Shown here: piece after piece, positions 33,362 through 42,309 of the stretch
Numbering within the stretch: position 1 is the first letter of the stretch
How the letters are laid out: each line of letters opens with the position of its first letter
Source of the DNA: Kribbella sp. VKM Ac-2569
GTDB lineage: Bacteria; Actinomycetota; Actinomycetes; Propionibacteriales; Kribbellaceae
Length of the DNA stretch: 64,000 nucleotides
Reading direction: 5' to 3'
Assembly (NCBI RefSeq): GCF_004216905.1
Contig: NZ_SGXJ01000004.1
Location: forward strand, 744,001 to 808,000
The notes under the pieces: model-generated
Databases searched by the model: none
What the model was told of the DNA's origin: nothing
What the model saw: only the letters and a program-made list of their open reading frames with translations
Position numbers and translations under genes: made by a program

Positions 33362-33381
33362 GTGCGGCGCTGACGCCGCAC
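33362..33381. terminator. perfect 8-bp hairpin between convergent genes
   Basis: GTGCGGCG-CTGA-CGCCGCAC one base after the SGNH gene stop and 13 bp from the chitinase stop. No T tract. Confidence 0.55.
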
Positions 33382-33394
33382 CCAGCCGTCTTGG

Positions 33395-34936
33395 TCAGAA
33401 GCCTGCGGTGATGCGGGTGAAGTCCCAGTCGGCCTGGGCGATGCCGCTGCAGTTGGACACCACGCCGCCGCCGGCGCAGCCGCGGTCACGGTTGACCGAC
33501 CAGAACGCCAGCCGGCTGAGCCCGTTGCTCTTCGCCCAGTTGGTGATGTTCTGCCAGGTCGCGGTCGTGGTCATCTCCTGCTGGTCGGACAGACCGTTCA
33601 TGCCGGAGACGCCCTGGTGCGCGTACGCCTCCGCGGTGGACCAGCCGAAGGTGGCCTTCAGCTTGTTGTTCAGGCCCTGGGACGCGCCGACCGTGTCGTT
33701 GTAGATGTTCGAGCTGCCGAAGTCGAACGGCATCAGCGTGAAGATGTCGATGTTCGCGCCGAGTTCCTTCGACCGGTCGATCAGCCGGTTGCCGTAGTAC
33801 GTCGGACCGGTCGTCGACGTACCGAAGGTGAGGATGGTCTGGATCCCCGGGTTGTTCTGCTTGACGATCTTCAGCGCATTCAGGATGCGGTCCTGGACGG
33901 CCTCGTTCTCGAACTCGTCGGAGTTCTCGATGTCGATGTCGATCGCCTTCAGGCCGTAGGCGTTGATGACCTGCTGGTACGCGCCGGCCAGCGCCTCGGG
34001 GGTGCTGCAGTTCGGTCCGAGCTTGTTGCCGCTCCAACCGCCGATCGACGGCACGATGTCGCCACCGGCCGCGCGGATCTGGGCGATCGCGTTGGCATCG
34101 GCACTGCCCTGCAGCGGGCGGCTGCCGTCCCAGGCCGGGTCGCAGCCACCGGACGAGAGGATGAACGCCATGGTGAACCACTTGATACCGGTCGCGTTCA
34201 TCACGGTCGCCGGGTTCGGCGGGTCGCCCCAGCCCATGTAGAGGTACGGCGCGGCCTGCTTGGTGCCCGTGTTCCCGCCACCGGTGCCGGTCTTGACGGA
34301 GATGGTGCTGCTCTTCGCGCCCTCACCGGCGCTGTTCGACGCACTCACCTGATAGCTGTACGTCGTGTTAGCGGTGAGCCCGGAGTCCGTGTACGACGTA
34401 CCGGTCGGGCTGCCGACCTTCGCGCCGTTGCGGTAGACGTTGTAGCTGGTCGTACCGGACGCGGCCGACCACGTGAGGCTCACCGACGACGCGGACGACG
34501 TACCGGAGAGACCTGTGGGTGCACCGGGGACGGTGCCGCCACCGCCACCTGAGCACGAGCCGCCGTTCAAGCGGCACGCGGCGAGACCGGGGAAGTTGCC
34601 CGGGCTGCCGTTGAAGCCGAACGTGACAGTCGCGCCAGGAGCCAGCGGACCGGCCCAGCTCGGCGGTGTGAACGTGTGCGTCTGTCCGCTGCTGGTGTGG
34701 GTGGCGTCCCACGTAGAGCTGACGGTGTAGCCGGACGGGAAGTCCAGCGCGACCGACCAGGTGCTGAGAGAGCTGGTGGTGCCGTTGGCGACGGTCACCT
34801 TGCCCTCGAAGCCACTGCCCCAGTCGGACACTTTGGTGAAGCTGGCAGTGACACCTGCCGCGTTCGCTGCCTGTGCGGTCAGCAGGGCGATGACCACGGC
34901 CGTGATGGCCGCTATCGCCAAGGTGATGCGTTTCAT
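33395..34936 (-). CDS. secreted GH18 chitinase with CBM2 and FnIII domain
   Basis: 513 residues. Signal peptide 1-26 (AQAANAAG), CBM2 (about 27-128, VTASFTKVSDWGSGFEGKVTV...PGNFPGLAACRLNGGSC), Gly linker, FnIII (about 138-222) and a GH18 domain (about 230-513) with DIVPSIGGWSG and the catalytic AIDIDIENSDEF near residue 331. This type resembles small actinobacterial exo/endochitinases of the GLKAIDIDIEN class. It starts 28 bp after the upstream chitinase on the same strand, so the pair are probably one operon. Confidence 0.9.
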   Translation of the reverse strand: MKRITLAIAAITAVVIALLTAQAANAAGVTASFTKVSDWGSGFEGKVTVANGTTSSLSTWSVALDFPSGYTVSSTWDATHTSSGQTHTFTPPSWAGPLAPGATVTFGFNGSPGNFPGLAACRLNGGSCSGGGGGTVPGAPTGLSGTSSASSVSLTWSAASGTTSYNVYRNGAKVGSPTGTSYTDSGLTANTTYSYQVSASNSAGEGAKSSTISVKTGTGGGNTGTKQAAPYLYMGWGDPPNPATVMNATGIKWFTMAFILSSGGCDPAWDGSRPLQGSADANAIAQIRAAGGDIVPSIGGWSGNKLGPNCSTPEALAGAYQQVINAYGLKAIDIDIENSDEFENEAVQDRILNALKIVKQNNPGIQTILTFGTSTTGPTYYGNRLIDRSKELGANIDIFTLMPFDFGSSNIYNDTVGASQGLNNKLKATFGWSTAEAYAHQGVSGMNGLSDQQEMTTTATWQNITNWAKSNGLSRLAFWSVNRDRGCAGGGVVSNCSGIAQADWDFTRITAGF

Positions 34937-34964
34937 GATGCTCCGATCAGTGGGCGGTACGTGA

Positions 34965-36680
34965 TCAGACCCGGCCCCAGAGTGCGGGGACGTTCGGCGG
35001 CTCCCAGCCGGCCAGGGACGTGTGGCCCTGGATGCACTTGTAGGTGACGCCGTCGTAGCTCACGAGCGCACCGGTCGCGTACGTCGTGTTCGGGGCCCAC
35101 GGGGTTGCCGTGCCGGGCGGTGTGGTCGGCGGCGTCGTCGGGGGAGTCGTGGGCGGTGTGGTCGGCGGCGTCGTGGGAGGCGTCGTCGGCGGAGTAGTGG
35201 GCTGTCCGCTGCAGCCGGCGGTGTCGGCGTTGACGGAGTCGACCACGTTGTTGAAGAGGGTGACCCCCGGGTCCAGCGCCTCGAGCGAGTACATCATCGC
35301 GCCGGCCAGCCCGTTGCAGTGCTGGTAGTCGGCCTTCGCCTTGATCGACTGGGCGTTGTCACCGGACCAGAACGTGCCGTTGCTGTAGAACCAGGACGAC
35401 TTGGTGGCGTCGTCGAAGTGCGTGGCGGACGGGTTGTCCACGAAGCCGGTGAGCTCCTTGTAGAACGAGACCCCCGGCACGTTGCCGCTCAGCGCATGTC
35501 CGTCGGCCGGTCCGGTCGCGGTCTGGTACTTACCGTTGTCGGTAGCCGGCACACCCTTCCATCCCCTGTAGTAGAAGGGATATCCGATGCTCAGCTTGTT
35601 CGCCGGGAACCCACCCGGAATGCCGTACGCCGGGTCTCCGGTGGTCCACGCCTTCACCGCGGAGTCGACCGAGTACTTGCCCTGACCCGGTGGGATCGGG
35701 TTGCTCGGATCGTTCGGCGCCGTGTAGAGCGGGTCCTGGAAGTTCGTCGGCCCGGTGGCCTCCCAGCCGCCGTGCATGTCGTACGTCATCACGTTGTTGT
35801 AGTCGAGGTACTGCCCGATCTTGTCGGTCTCGATCGTGGCGATCTTGTCCTGGCCGGCAGGGGTCGCGGCGGTCAGGTAGTACTTCTTGCCGGTCTGGCC
35901 GCCGTACGCGTCCAGCTGTGCGCGGAACTCGGCCAGCAGCAGTGTGAAGTTCTGCTTGTCGGCGGCGCTGTAGTGGTTGCCGACGTGACCGTTGGGCGAG
36001 CCCGGGTATTCCCAGTCGAGGTCGATACCGTCGAAGATGCCGGCCGCCGTACCGGGACCGCCGAAGCCGTCGATCACGGGCAGGTCGCCTTTGAGGAACA
36101 TGTTCACGCAGGAGCTGACGAAGGCCTTGCGCTTGGCGTCGGTGGAGGCGGCGTCGGAGAAGTACTTCGAGTACGTCCAGCCACCGATCGAGATCAGGAT
36201 CTTCAGGTTCGGCACCTTCGCCTTGAGCTTCTTGAGCTGGTTGAAGTTCCCCTGGATCGGCTGGTTCCAGACGTCACCGACCCCGTCGACGCTGATGTCC
36301 GCGCCGTACGACTTGCCGTAGTCGGCGAACGCGTCCCCGGCGCCGTCACCGGCGTTCGGGTTGTTCTCGTCCTGCGACGCGGCCTTGTTGGCCATGAAGC
36401 AGGTGTGGTTGACCGGATCGATGTTGGCGAACGCGTAGTTCAGGAAGTCCAGCTTCGCGCCGGCTCCGGTGGTGATCAGGTTCTTCGGATAGAAGGCGTT
36501 GGCGTAGATCCCCCACTGGGTGAAGTACGCCGTCTTGACGCCGCCGCTGGTCGCCTGTGGCGCCGCGACGGCTGCGTTGGCCGGTGTGGCGTCCGAGCTC
36601 GCGAGAGAGACGCCGGCGGCGGTGATCAGGGCGGTGGCCGCGACAGTGGCTGTGGCGGCGAGCATGCGCAATCGACTCAT
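34965..36680 (-). CDS. secreted GH18 chitinase (subfamily A) with CBM5/12
   Basis: 571 residues. Signal peptide about 1-36 (SDATPANAAVAA), large GH18 barrel (about 46-455) with KILISIGGWTYSKYFSD, catalytic FDGIDLDWEYPGS (Glu near 218), VMTYDMHGGWE and the chitin-insertion region of subfamily A, then a (TTPP)n linker and a C-terminal CBM5/12 (WAPNTTYATGALVSYDGVTY...PALWGRV). Start ATG 36680 has GGAGG five bases upstream. Leading gene of the reverse-strand chitinase pair; processive exochitinase by subfamily. Confidence 0.93.
   Translation of the reverse strand: MSRLRMLAATATVAATALITAAGVSLASSDATPANAAVAAPQATSGGVKTAYFTQWGIYANAFYPKNLITTGAGAKLDFLNYAFANIDPVNHTCFMANKAASQDENNPNAGDGAGDAFADYGKSYGADISVDGVGDVWNQPIQGNFNQLKKLKAKVPNLKILISIGGWTYSKYFSDAASTDAKRKAFVSSCVNMFLKGDLPVIDGFGGPGTAAGIFDGIDLDWEYPGSPNGHVGNHYSAADKQNFTLLLAEFRAQLDAYGGQTGKKYYLTAATPAGQDKIATIETDKIGQYLDYNNVMTYDMHGGWEATGPTNFQDPLYTAPNDPSNPIPPGQGKYSVDSAVKAWTTGDPAYGIPGGFPANKLSIGYPFYYRGWKGVPATDNGKYQTATGPADGHALSGNVPGVSFYKELTGFVDNPSATHFDDATKSSWFYSNGTFWSGDNAQSIKAKADYQHCNGLAGAMMYSLEALDPGVTLFNNVVDSVNADTAGCSGQPTTPPTTPPTTPPTTPPTTPPTTPPTTPPGTATPWAPNTTYATGALVSYDGVTYKCIQGHTSLAGWEPPNVPALWGRV
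35114..35201. repeat. 12-bp tandem repeats encoding the TTPP linker
   Basis: About seven 12-bp units of GTCGGCGGNGTNGTG-like sequence encode the Thr-Thr-Pro-Pro linker of the reverse-strand chitinase. Units differ mainly at third positions, so the protein repeat is under selection. Confidence 0.75.
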
Positions 36681-36882
36681 CTGTTCCTCCGGAGCGATGG
36701 GGCGGAAGCGGTCCGGTGAAATTTAGTTAAAGACGCTTCGAAAGGAACCGTAACCGTTCCCGGCGGGTTGGTCGCGGGCTCGTCGTGGCGGGTTCCCGCT
36801 GCTGACGGAAACCCGACAATTCTTTGTCCACAGGGATCCGGTCGCGTTCCCGGAAGCGGCCCGGCGACGGCATGTTCTTGGT

Positions 36883-37959
36883 ATGGACACGAACTCACCA
36901 ACCCCATCGGTGCTGATGGCAACTACCAACGAAGCCCTGCTCGACGACCTGCTCCGGCTGGCCGCGGCCGCATCCGTCACGCCCCTCGTCGAGACCAATC
37001 TCCTCGACCTGCGGCGCAACTGGCATACCTGTTCACTGGTCGTCATCGGCCGCGACCTGGCCGAGCCGCTGGCCCGCGTTCAACCCGCGCACCGGCCGGG
37101 AGTGGTCGTGGTCGGCTCGACCTCGGACGGCGACGACCTCTACCGCTGCGCCTTCGACGTCGGCGCCGATGCCGTCTGCCGGCTACCCGACGACGAGCCG
37201 CTGCTCGCCGGCAAGCTGGCCGACGCCCTGGACGGTGTCGACCGTTCCGCCGTCACCCTGGCGTTCGTCGGCGGCTGCGGGGGAGCGGGTTCGACGACGC
37301 TCGCCGCCGCGGTGGCCGTCCTAGGCAACCGGCGCGGATTCCGCACGATGCTGATCGACGGCGACCCGCTCGGCGGCGGCATCGAGCTTGCCCTCGGCAT
37401 CGAGCACGACCCCGGCGACCGCTGGCCCAAGCTCCTGAACGCCTCCGGCCGGGTTAGCGCCGCCGCTCTCCGCTCCGCACTGCCGTCGTTCGACGGATTG
37501 TCGGTCCTGTCCTGGGACCAGTCCGACGTCACCGTTCTACCGCCGGACACGATGAGCTCGGTCATCGGTGCCGCCCAGCGCAGCACCGACCTGGTCGTCC
37601 TCGACCTACCGCGCCGCGCGGACCCCGCCGTCGAAGAGGGCTTCATCCGCTCCACGGCAACTCTCCTGGTCGTCCCCTGCGACGTCCGCTCCGTCGCAGC
37701 CGCCAAACGCCTCTCCGGCCCCCTCCGAGCCGTCGCCGGCGACCTCCGCATAGTAGCTCGAGACTCCCGCCCCGGCCTCGCCCCCATCGACGTCGCCACC
37801 CACCTCTCCTTGCCCCTAGCAACAAAACTCGGCCACGTCCGAACCCTCCCCACCGCCATGGACCAAGGCCACTTCCCCCTAAGTCCCCGAAGCCCCCTGA
37901 CCCGAACCGCCACCACCCTCCTGAACCTCTTCCCCCCACCCCAACCAACCCCCACCTAG
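36883..37959 (+). CDS. ssd: septum-site-determining-like protein Ssd (CpaE/MinD-type)
   Basis: 358 residues. The N-terminus (SVLMATTNEALLDDLLRLAAAASV...RPGVVVVGSTSDGDDLYRCAFDVGADAV) is a receiver-like domain as in CpaE; the C-terminus is a ParA/MinD-family ATPase with a deviant Walker A, FVGGCGGAGSTTLAAAVA, then MLIDGDPLGGGIELALG and DLVVLDLPRR. In mycobacteria Ssd affects septation; in Tad loci CpaE-type proteins localise the secretion ATPase. It heads the tad operon, 31 bp before tadA. Confidence 0.88.
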   Translation: MDTNSPTPSVLMATTNEALLDDLLRLAAAASVTPLVETNLLDLRRNWHTCSLVVIGRDLAEPLARVQPAHRPGVVVVGSTSDGDDLYRCAFDVGADAVCRLPDDEPLLAGKLADALDGVDRSAVTLAFVGGCGGAGSTTLAAAVAVLGNRRGFRTMLIDGDPLGGGIELALGIEHDPGDRWPKLLNASGRVSAAALRSALPSFDGLSVLSWDQSDVTVLPPDTMSSVIGAAQRSTDLVVLDLPRRADPAVEEGFIRSTATLLVVPCDVRSVAAAKRLSGPLRAVAGDLRIVARDSRPGLAPIDVATHLSLPLATKLGHVRTLPTAMDQGHFPLSPRSPLTRTATTLLNLFPPPQPTPT

Positions 37960-37990
37960 CCCGGTTGAACCGCACAAGAGAGGTGTTCGC

Positions 37991-39169
37991 ATGACCAACA
38001 CCGTCGTACCTGCAGGCCTTCTGGACCGCGTCCGCAGCACCCTCGCACTCACCGGCGCCGAGCCAACCCCAGTGCACGTAGCAGCAGCTCTCCGCGCCGA
38101 TGGCACCATCTGCGGCGATGCCATGGTCCTAGCAGTAGTCACCGCCCTGCGCAGAGAAGCCTTAGGAGCCGGCCCACTCGACAGCCTGCTCGCCGAGCCC
38201 GGCGTCACCGACATCCTGGTCAACGGCCCTGACGAGGTCTACATCGATCGTGGCCGCGGCCTCGAGTTCGTCGCCATCCGCACCGGAGACGAACCTGCCA
38301 TCCGCCGCCTGGCCACCCGCCTCGCAGCAGCAGCAGGTCGGCGCCTCGACGACTCCACCCCGTACGTCGACGTCCGCCTCTCCGACGGCACCCGCTTCCA
38401 CGCCGTCCTGTCCCCGATCGCCGCGCCAGGAACCTGCCTGTCCCTACGCGTCCCGTCCCGGAAGGTCTTCACCCTCGACGACCTGGTCGCCGCCGGCGCG
38501 CTCCCGCAAGCAGGCGCCGCAATCCTCCAAGACCTCCTCGACTCCCGCCTGGCCTTCCTCATCAGCGGCGGCACCGGCACCGGCAAGACCACCCTCCTCA
38601 ACTCCCTGCTCTCATTGGCAAATCCCGCCGAACGCCTCGTCCTCGTAGAAGACGCCAACGAGCTCCGCCCCGATCACCCACACGTCGTCCGCCTGGAAGC
38701 CCGTCCGCCCAACATCGAAGGCATCGGCGAGATCTCCCTCAGAGACCTCGTCCGCCAAGCCCTCCGCATGCGCCCCGACCGCCTCGTCGTAGGCGAAGTC
38801 CGAGGCCCCGAAGTAGTAGATCTCTTGACCGCCCTGAACACCGGCCACGAAGGCGGCTGCGGCACCATCCACGCCAACTCCGCCTCGGACGTACCCGCCC
38901 GCCTGGAAGCCCTAGGCGCCCTCGCGGGCCTGTCCCAAACCGCCGTCCACAGCCAGGCAGCCTCCGCCCTACACGCCGTCATCCATCTCACCCGAACCCC
39001 CACTGGCCACCGCCGAATCAACGAGATCCACACCTTCACCAGGCCACCCAACGGCCCCCTGACGACCCACCCCGCAGTCACCTTCCACCCCAACAACACC
39101 CTCACCCTCCACCCCCCATCCCGCCTCTTCACCACCCCCGCTCAGGCAACTCCCGCAGGTGCCGCATGA
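37991..39169 (+). CDS. tadA: TadA/CpaF-family secretion ATPase
   Basis: 392 residues, type II/IV secretion hexameric ATPase that powers Flp-pilus assembly. N-terminal domain with LLAEPGVTDILVNGPDEVYID, then Walker A ISGGTGTGKTTLLNSLL, Asp box LVLVEDANELRP, Walker B-like PDRLVVGEVRGPEVVDLL and the His box GHEGGCGTIHANSA. Follows ssd; its stop overlaps tadB start (ATGA). Confidence 0.93.
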   Translation: MTNTVVPAGLLDRVRSTLALTGAEPTPVHVAAALRADGTICGDAMVLAVVTALRREALGAGPLDSLLAEPGVTDILVNGPDEVYIDRGRGLEFVAIRTGDEPAIRRLATRLAAAAGRRLDDSTPYVDVRLSDGTRFHAVLSPIAAPGTCLSLRVPSRKVFTLDDLVAAGALPQAGAAILQDLLDSRLAFLISGGTGTGKTTLLNSLLSLANPAERLVLVEDANELRPDHPHVVRLEARPPNIEGIGEISLRDLVRQALRMRPDRLVVGEVRGPEVVDLLTALNTGHEGGCGTIHANSASDVPARLEALGALAGLSQTAVHSQAASALHAVIHLTRTPTGHRRINEIHTFTRPPNGPLTTHPAVTFHPNNTLTLHPPSRLFTTPAQATPAGAA

Positions 39170-39969
39170 ACCCAGCCGCCCTCGCCGCCCTCCTAACCCT
39201 CTTCTGCTGCACCTTCGCCCTCCCACCCCGGTCCCCAGGCCTCCACCGCCTGACTCGTGCCGCCCGCCCACAACGAACCTGCAGGCACCTCAGATCCCCC
39301 GTCTCCCGAATCTGGCTCCTAGCCCCACCAACGGCAGCGGCCACCGCCCTCCTCGGCCCCCAAGCGCTCGTCACCGCGCTGGCAACAGTCGCCGTCCTCG
39401 CCCTGATCGCCCACCAACGAGCCCACCACCAACGCCAGAAATCCATCGCAACCCGCCGAGCCAACATCATCGAGGCTCTGGACGTGCTCTCCGCCGACCT
39501 CACCGCCGGCCGCCCACCCATCGCCGCCCTGGAAGGCGCCGCCTCCATCAGCCCCGACTTCGAACTACCCCACGCCGCAGCCAAACTCGGCGCCGACGTC
39601 CCCACCGCGCTGACCCGAGCCGCCGCCAAGCCCGGCGCAACCAGCCTCCGAGCCCTAGCCGCAGCCTGGCGCGTCACCGAAGAATCCGGCGCCGCCTTCG
39701 CCACCCTCACCGAACGCCTGGCCGACTACCTCAGAGCCGACGAAGCAATCCACCGCCAAACCGAATCCAGCCTCGCCGGCGCCCGCTCCACCGCCCGAAT
39801 CCTCGCCATCCTCCCGGCCTTCGGCATTGCCCTCGGCTACCTCCTAGGAGCCCACCCCCTCACCTTCCTAACCACCACACCACCCGGCTGGCTCTGTCTA
39901 GCGACAGGCCTCGCCCTAACCGCAACAGGCCTCCACTGGACCACCCAAATAGCCACCCCCCAAACCTGA
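39166..39969 (+). CDS. tadB: TadB-like type II secretion F-domain membrane protein
   Basis: 267 residues. N-terminal helices, cytoplasmic F domain (IIEALDVLSADLTAGRPPIAALEGAA...WRVTEESGAAFATLTERLADYLRADEA) and two C-terminal helices (ILAILPAFGIALGYLLGA...GWLCLATGLALTATG). Forms the inner-membrane platform of the Tad pilus with the next protein. Starts within the tadA stop (ATGA). Confidence 0.88.
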   Translation: MNPAALAALLTLFCCTFALPPRSPGLHRLTRAARPQRTCRHLRSPVSRIWLLAPPTAAATALLGPQALVTALATVAVLALIAHQRAHHQRQKSIATRRANIIEALDVLSADLTAGRPPIAALEGAASISPDFELPHAAAKLGADVPTALTRAAAKPGATSLRALAAAWRVTEESGAAFATLTERLADYLRADEAIHRQTESSLAGARSTARILAILPAFGIALGYLLGAHPLTFLTTTPPGWLCLATGLALTATGLHWTTQIATPQT

Positions 39970-39997
39970 CGCCCACCCACCGCACGCGAGACTCCGC

Positions 39998-40714
39998 ATG
40001 CTCCACGCACTGACCGCAGCCACAGCTGTTGCCCTAAGCACCTATCTCCTGATCCCGCCCCATCCCAACCTCCGCCGACTCACACCACCGCGAGGTCGCG
40101 TCCGCAGCCGGTCCCCACGCTCCCACCGTCTAGTCGCCACGGCCGCGACTCTCGCCGCGCTCGTACTCATCGGCCTCCCCTGGGGCCTGATCCCAGCCGC
40201 GATCGCGTACTACTCCATCCCCCGAGCCCTCTCCCGCCTCGAACCAGCCACCACCAAACAGCGCAACGCCCGCATTGCCCGCGACCTCCCCCTCGCGATC
40301 GATCTCCTGACCGCCTGCCTACGAGCCGGCCGCCCACCCCAACACGCCCTGACCCTCGTAGCCGAAGCCCTCCCCGGCCCACTGGCCGACGTCTTCACCA
40401 AGATCGCCCACCACCTGGCGTTAGGAACGGACCCAACCACCGCCTGGGCCCAGCTACGCACCGAACCATCCTGCGCGCCAATGGCCCGAGCCATCACCCG
40501 CTCACTCCGCTCCGGAGCCCCACTCTCCAAAACCCTCGAACACCTCGCCGACGAAACCCGCCGAGCCCACCACCACACCGCCGACCAACAAGCCCGAGCC
40601 GCAGAATCCCGAGCCACCCTGCCACTGGGCCTGTGCTTCCTCCCCGCGTTCGTCCTCCTCTCGATCGTCCCAACAATCGCCGACGCCCTGATCCCCTACC
40701 TCCTCCACCCCTAA
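39998..40714 (+). CDS. tadC: TadC-like type II secretion F-domain membrane protein
   Basis: 238 residues with two N-terminal helices, an F domain (RDLPLAIDLLTACLRAGRPPQHALTLVAEAL...ITRSLRSGAPLSKTLEHLADETRR) and a terminal helix (LCFLPAFVLLSIVPTIADAL). Second platform protein. It follows tadB by 28 bp. Confidence 0.88.
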   Translation: MLHALTAATAVALSTYLLIPPHPNLRRLTPPRGRVRSRSPRSHRLVATAATLAALVLIGLPWGLIPAAIAYYSIPRALSRLEPATTKQRNARIARDLPLAIDLLTACLRAGRPPQHALTLVAEALPGPLADVFTKIAHHLALGTDPTTAWAQLRTEPSCAPMARAITRSLRSGAPLSKTLEHLADETRRAHHHTADQQARAAESRATLPLGLCFLPAFVLLSIVPTIADALIPYLLHP

Positions 40715-40826
40715 CCCCGAGTCGTTATCCACAATCCAGAACTCCTTTGAAAAAAGGCGATCCAACAACGGCATGTTTATCGACAAGTCCTTCGCAGCGC
40801 CCCAGCCCACCCCGCAGGAGGCCCAA

Positions 40827-41162
40827 ATGCCCAAGGCCGCAGCCACCAGCAACCGTCCACTCCCCACCGAACCCCAAGCCGCCCTCGTCCCCAGCGCAGG
40901 AACGGACCTCCTCCGCAGAACAGCAGCCGACCGCACCCGCGGCACAGGCATTCGTGTCCTCCGCGGCAAGGGCATCAACCGCCTCCGCAACCGCGCAGAA
41001 CGCGGGGCCGTAACCGCCGAGTACGCCATCATGATCGTCGGCGCCTGCGCCATCGGCGGCGTTCTGGTCGCCCTCCTCAGATCCCCCGCCATGCAGAACG
41101 CCCTCAAAGCGATCATCAACTACGGCCTGAAAATCGCTGGCGTAGAAGGCGTACACATCTGA
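40827..41162 (+). CDS. DUF4244 pilin-like protein
   Basis: 111 residues from ATG 40827, chosen because CAGGAGG lies six bases upstream; an ATG at 40773 lacks one. After a disordered basic leader comes ERGAVTAEYAIMIVGACAIGGVLVALL: cleavage after Gly leaves Ala+1 and Glu+5, the type IV prepilin pattern, followed by one hydrophobic helix and a short tail. It is probably the major Flp-type pilin of the locus, exported and cut by a prepilin peptidase encoded elsewhere. Confidence 0.85.
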   Translation: MPKAAATSNRPLPTEPQAALVPSAGTDLLRRTAADRTRGTGIRVLRGKGINRLRNRAERGAVTAEYAIMIVGACAIGGVLVALLRSPAMQNALKAIINYGLKIAGVEGVHI

Positions 41163-41275
41163 CCAGAACCCTGTAAAGCCAGCAGGCCATTCGACCTTGA
41201 CGAGCTGGCGACCCCTCGATCCGGCGGCCGGCCGATGTCCCCCTCCACGGCCGGCCGCCACCCCAAGGAGCCCTC

Positions 41276-41725
41276 ATGCCCCACCACCCGGACTCGCCCA
41301 CGCCGCGCACTCCCACCTCACAAACAACCACCCCAACCCGAGCCGACCCCGCGACCCGCACCAGCCACATGACCCGGGCCGAGCGTGGGGCTGTTACGGC
41401 TGAGATGGCGTTAGCCCTTCCGGTGTTGGTTTCTCTTTTGCTGTTGGGGATTTGGTCCATCGGTCTGGTCGTGCTGAACATCCGCTGCATAGATGCTGCC
41501 CGCGATGTAGCCCGGGCAGTCGCCCGCGGGGAGTCGCTCGATCAGGCGAAGGCGATCGGTCGCCGCACCGTCCCCACAGGCACGATCGTCATCAACCGCG
41601 ACGCATCGGACATCCAAGTGACAGTCACTGCCATTCCTGCCCACAAGCCACCCCTCCTCGCCTTCCTATCTCCCACAAGCCTCACAGCAACCGCCACCCT
41701 CCAAGCCGAACCGGACACGCCATGA
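41276..41725 (+). CDS. tadE: TadE-family pseudopilin
   Basis: 149 residues, ATG 41276 behind AAGGAG (an internal ATG at MTRAERG is possible). ERGAVTAEMALALPVLVSLLLLGIW repeats the prepilin pattern with Glu+5, followed by the TadE-typical RCIDAARDVARAVARGES. Minor pilin of the Tad apparatus. Stop overlaps the next start (ATGA). Confidence 0.87.
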   Translation: MPHHPDSPTPRTPTSQTTTPTRADPATRTSHMTRAERGAVTAEMALALPVLVSLLLLGIWSIGLVVLNIRCIDAARDVARAVARGESLDQAKAIGRRTVPTGTIVINRDASDIQVTVTAIPAHKPPLLAFLSPTSLTATATLQAEPDTP

Positions 41726-42123
41726 CCCGTACCGAACGAGGCAGTGCCACCCTCCACACCCTCTTCGCAGCCGTACTCCTCTTCACTGCCCTCACCGCAG
41801 CAGTCCTCTGGTCGGCGATCTCCACCGCACGCCACAAACTCACCGCCGCAGCAGACCTGACCGCCCTGAGCGCAGCCCAATCCCTCGGTGCCGCCCGGCC
41901 CGTCCGGTCCAACGGTCAGTTCGAGCATCACGAGCAGTCTCACGGAAACGCTCCACCCGCAACGCCCTGTGCGACAGCGGCGCGGGTAGCTGTGCTCAAC
42001 AAGGTGCAGCTCACTGCGTGTGTTGTTGCTTCCGACGCAGTAACCGTTGAAGTGTCGGTTGAGCTTGATCTGCGGCTGACGCGTCCAACTCTGACCGCGG
42101 CGGCGCGTGCCGGGCCGCTATGA
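41722..42123 (+). CDS. TadG-like / Rv3654c-like helical secretion protein
   Basis: 133 residues. MTRTERGSATLHTLFAAVLLFTALTAAVLW gives one N-terminal helix, with the RG-SAT start seen in Rv3654c-type proteins but no Glu+5. HKLTAAADLTALSAAQSLG matches the TadG N-terminal AA-D--AL-AA pattern. Last gene of the tad operon, coupled to tadE by ATGA. The following 186 bp to the response regulator shows no gene. Confidence 0.82.
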   Translation: MTRTERGSATLHTLFAAVLLFTALTAAVLWSAISTARHKLTAAADLTALSAAQSLGAARPVRSNGQFEHHEQSHGNAPPATPCATAARVAVLNKVQLTACVVASDAVTVEVSVELDLRLTRPTLTAAARAGPL

Positions 42124-42309
42124 CCTCGCCTCGTCAACCACTCGTTGCGCGCTCGGTTCTGGAGTGATCGCGATCTGGTCGCAATCTGGTAGAGATGCCG
42201 CGTTGATGTGGACGACGTACGGGAGTGCGCTCCATGATCGGGAACCGAGTACTGCTCATCTTCCCGGACGTACTTCCCCGGCGCCCGGACGGTTACCTCG
42301 GAGGCTCGT

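Noticed and set aside
35086..35328. VVGG-repeat ORF on the forward strand
   Set aside because: Complement of the TTPP linker of the reverse chitinase.
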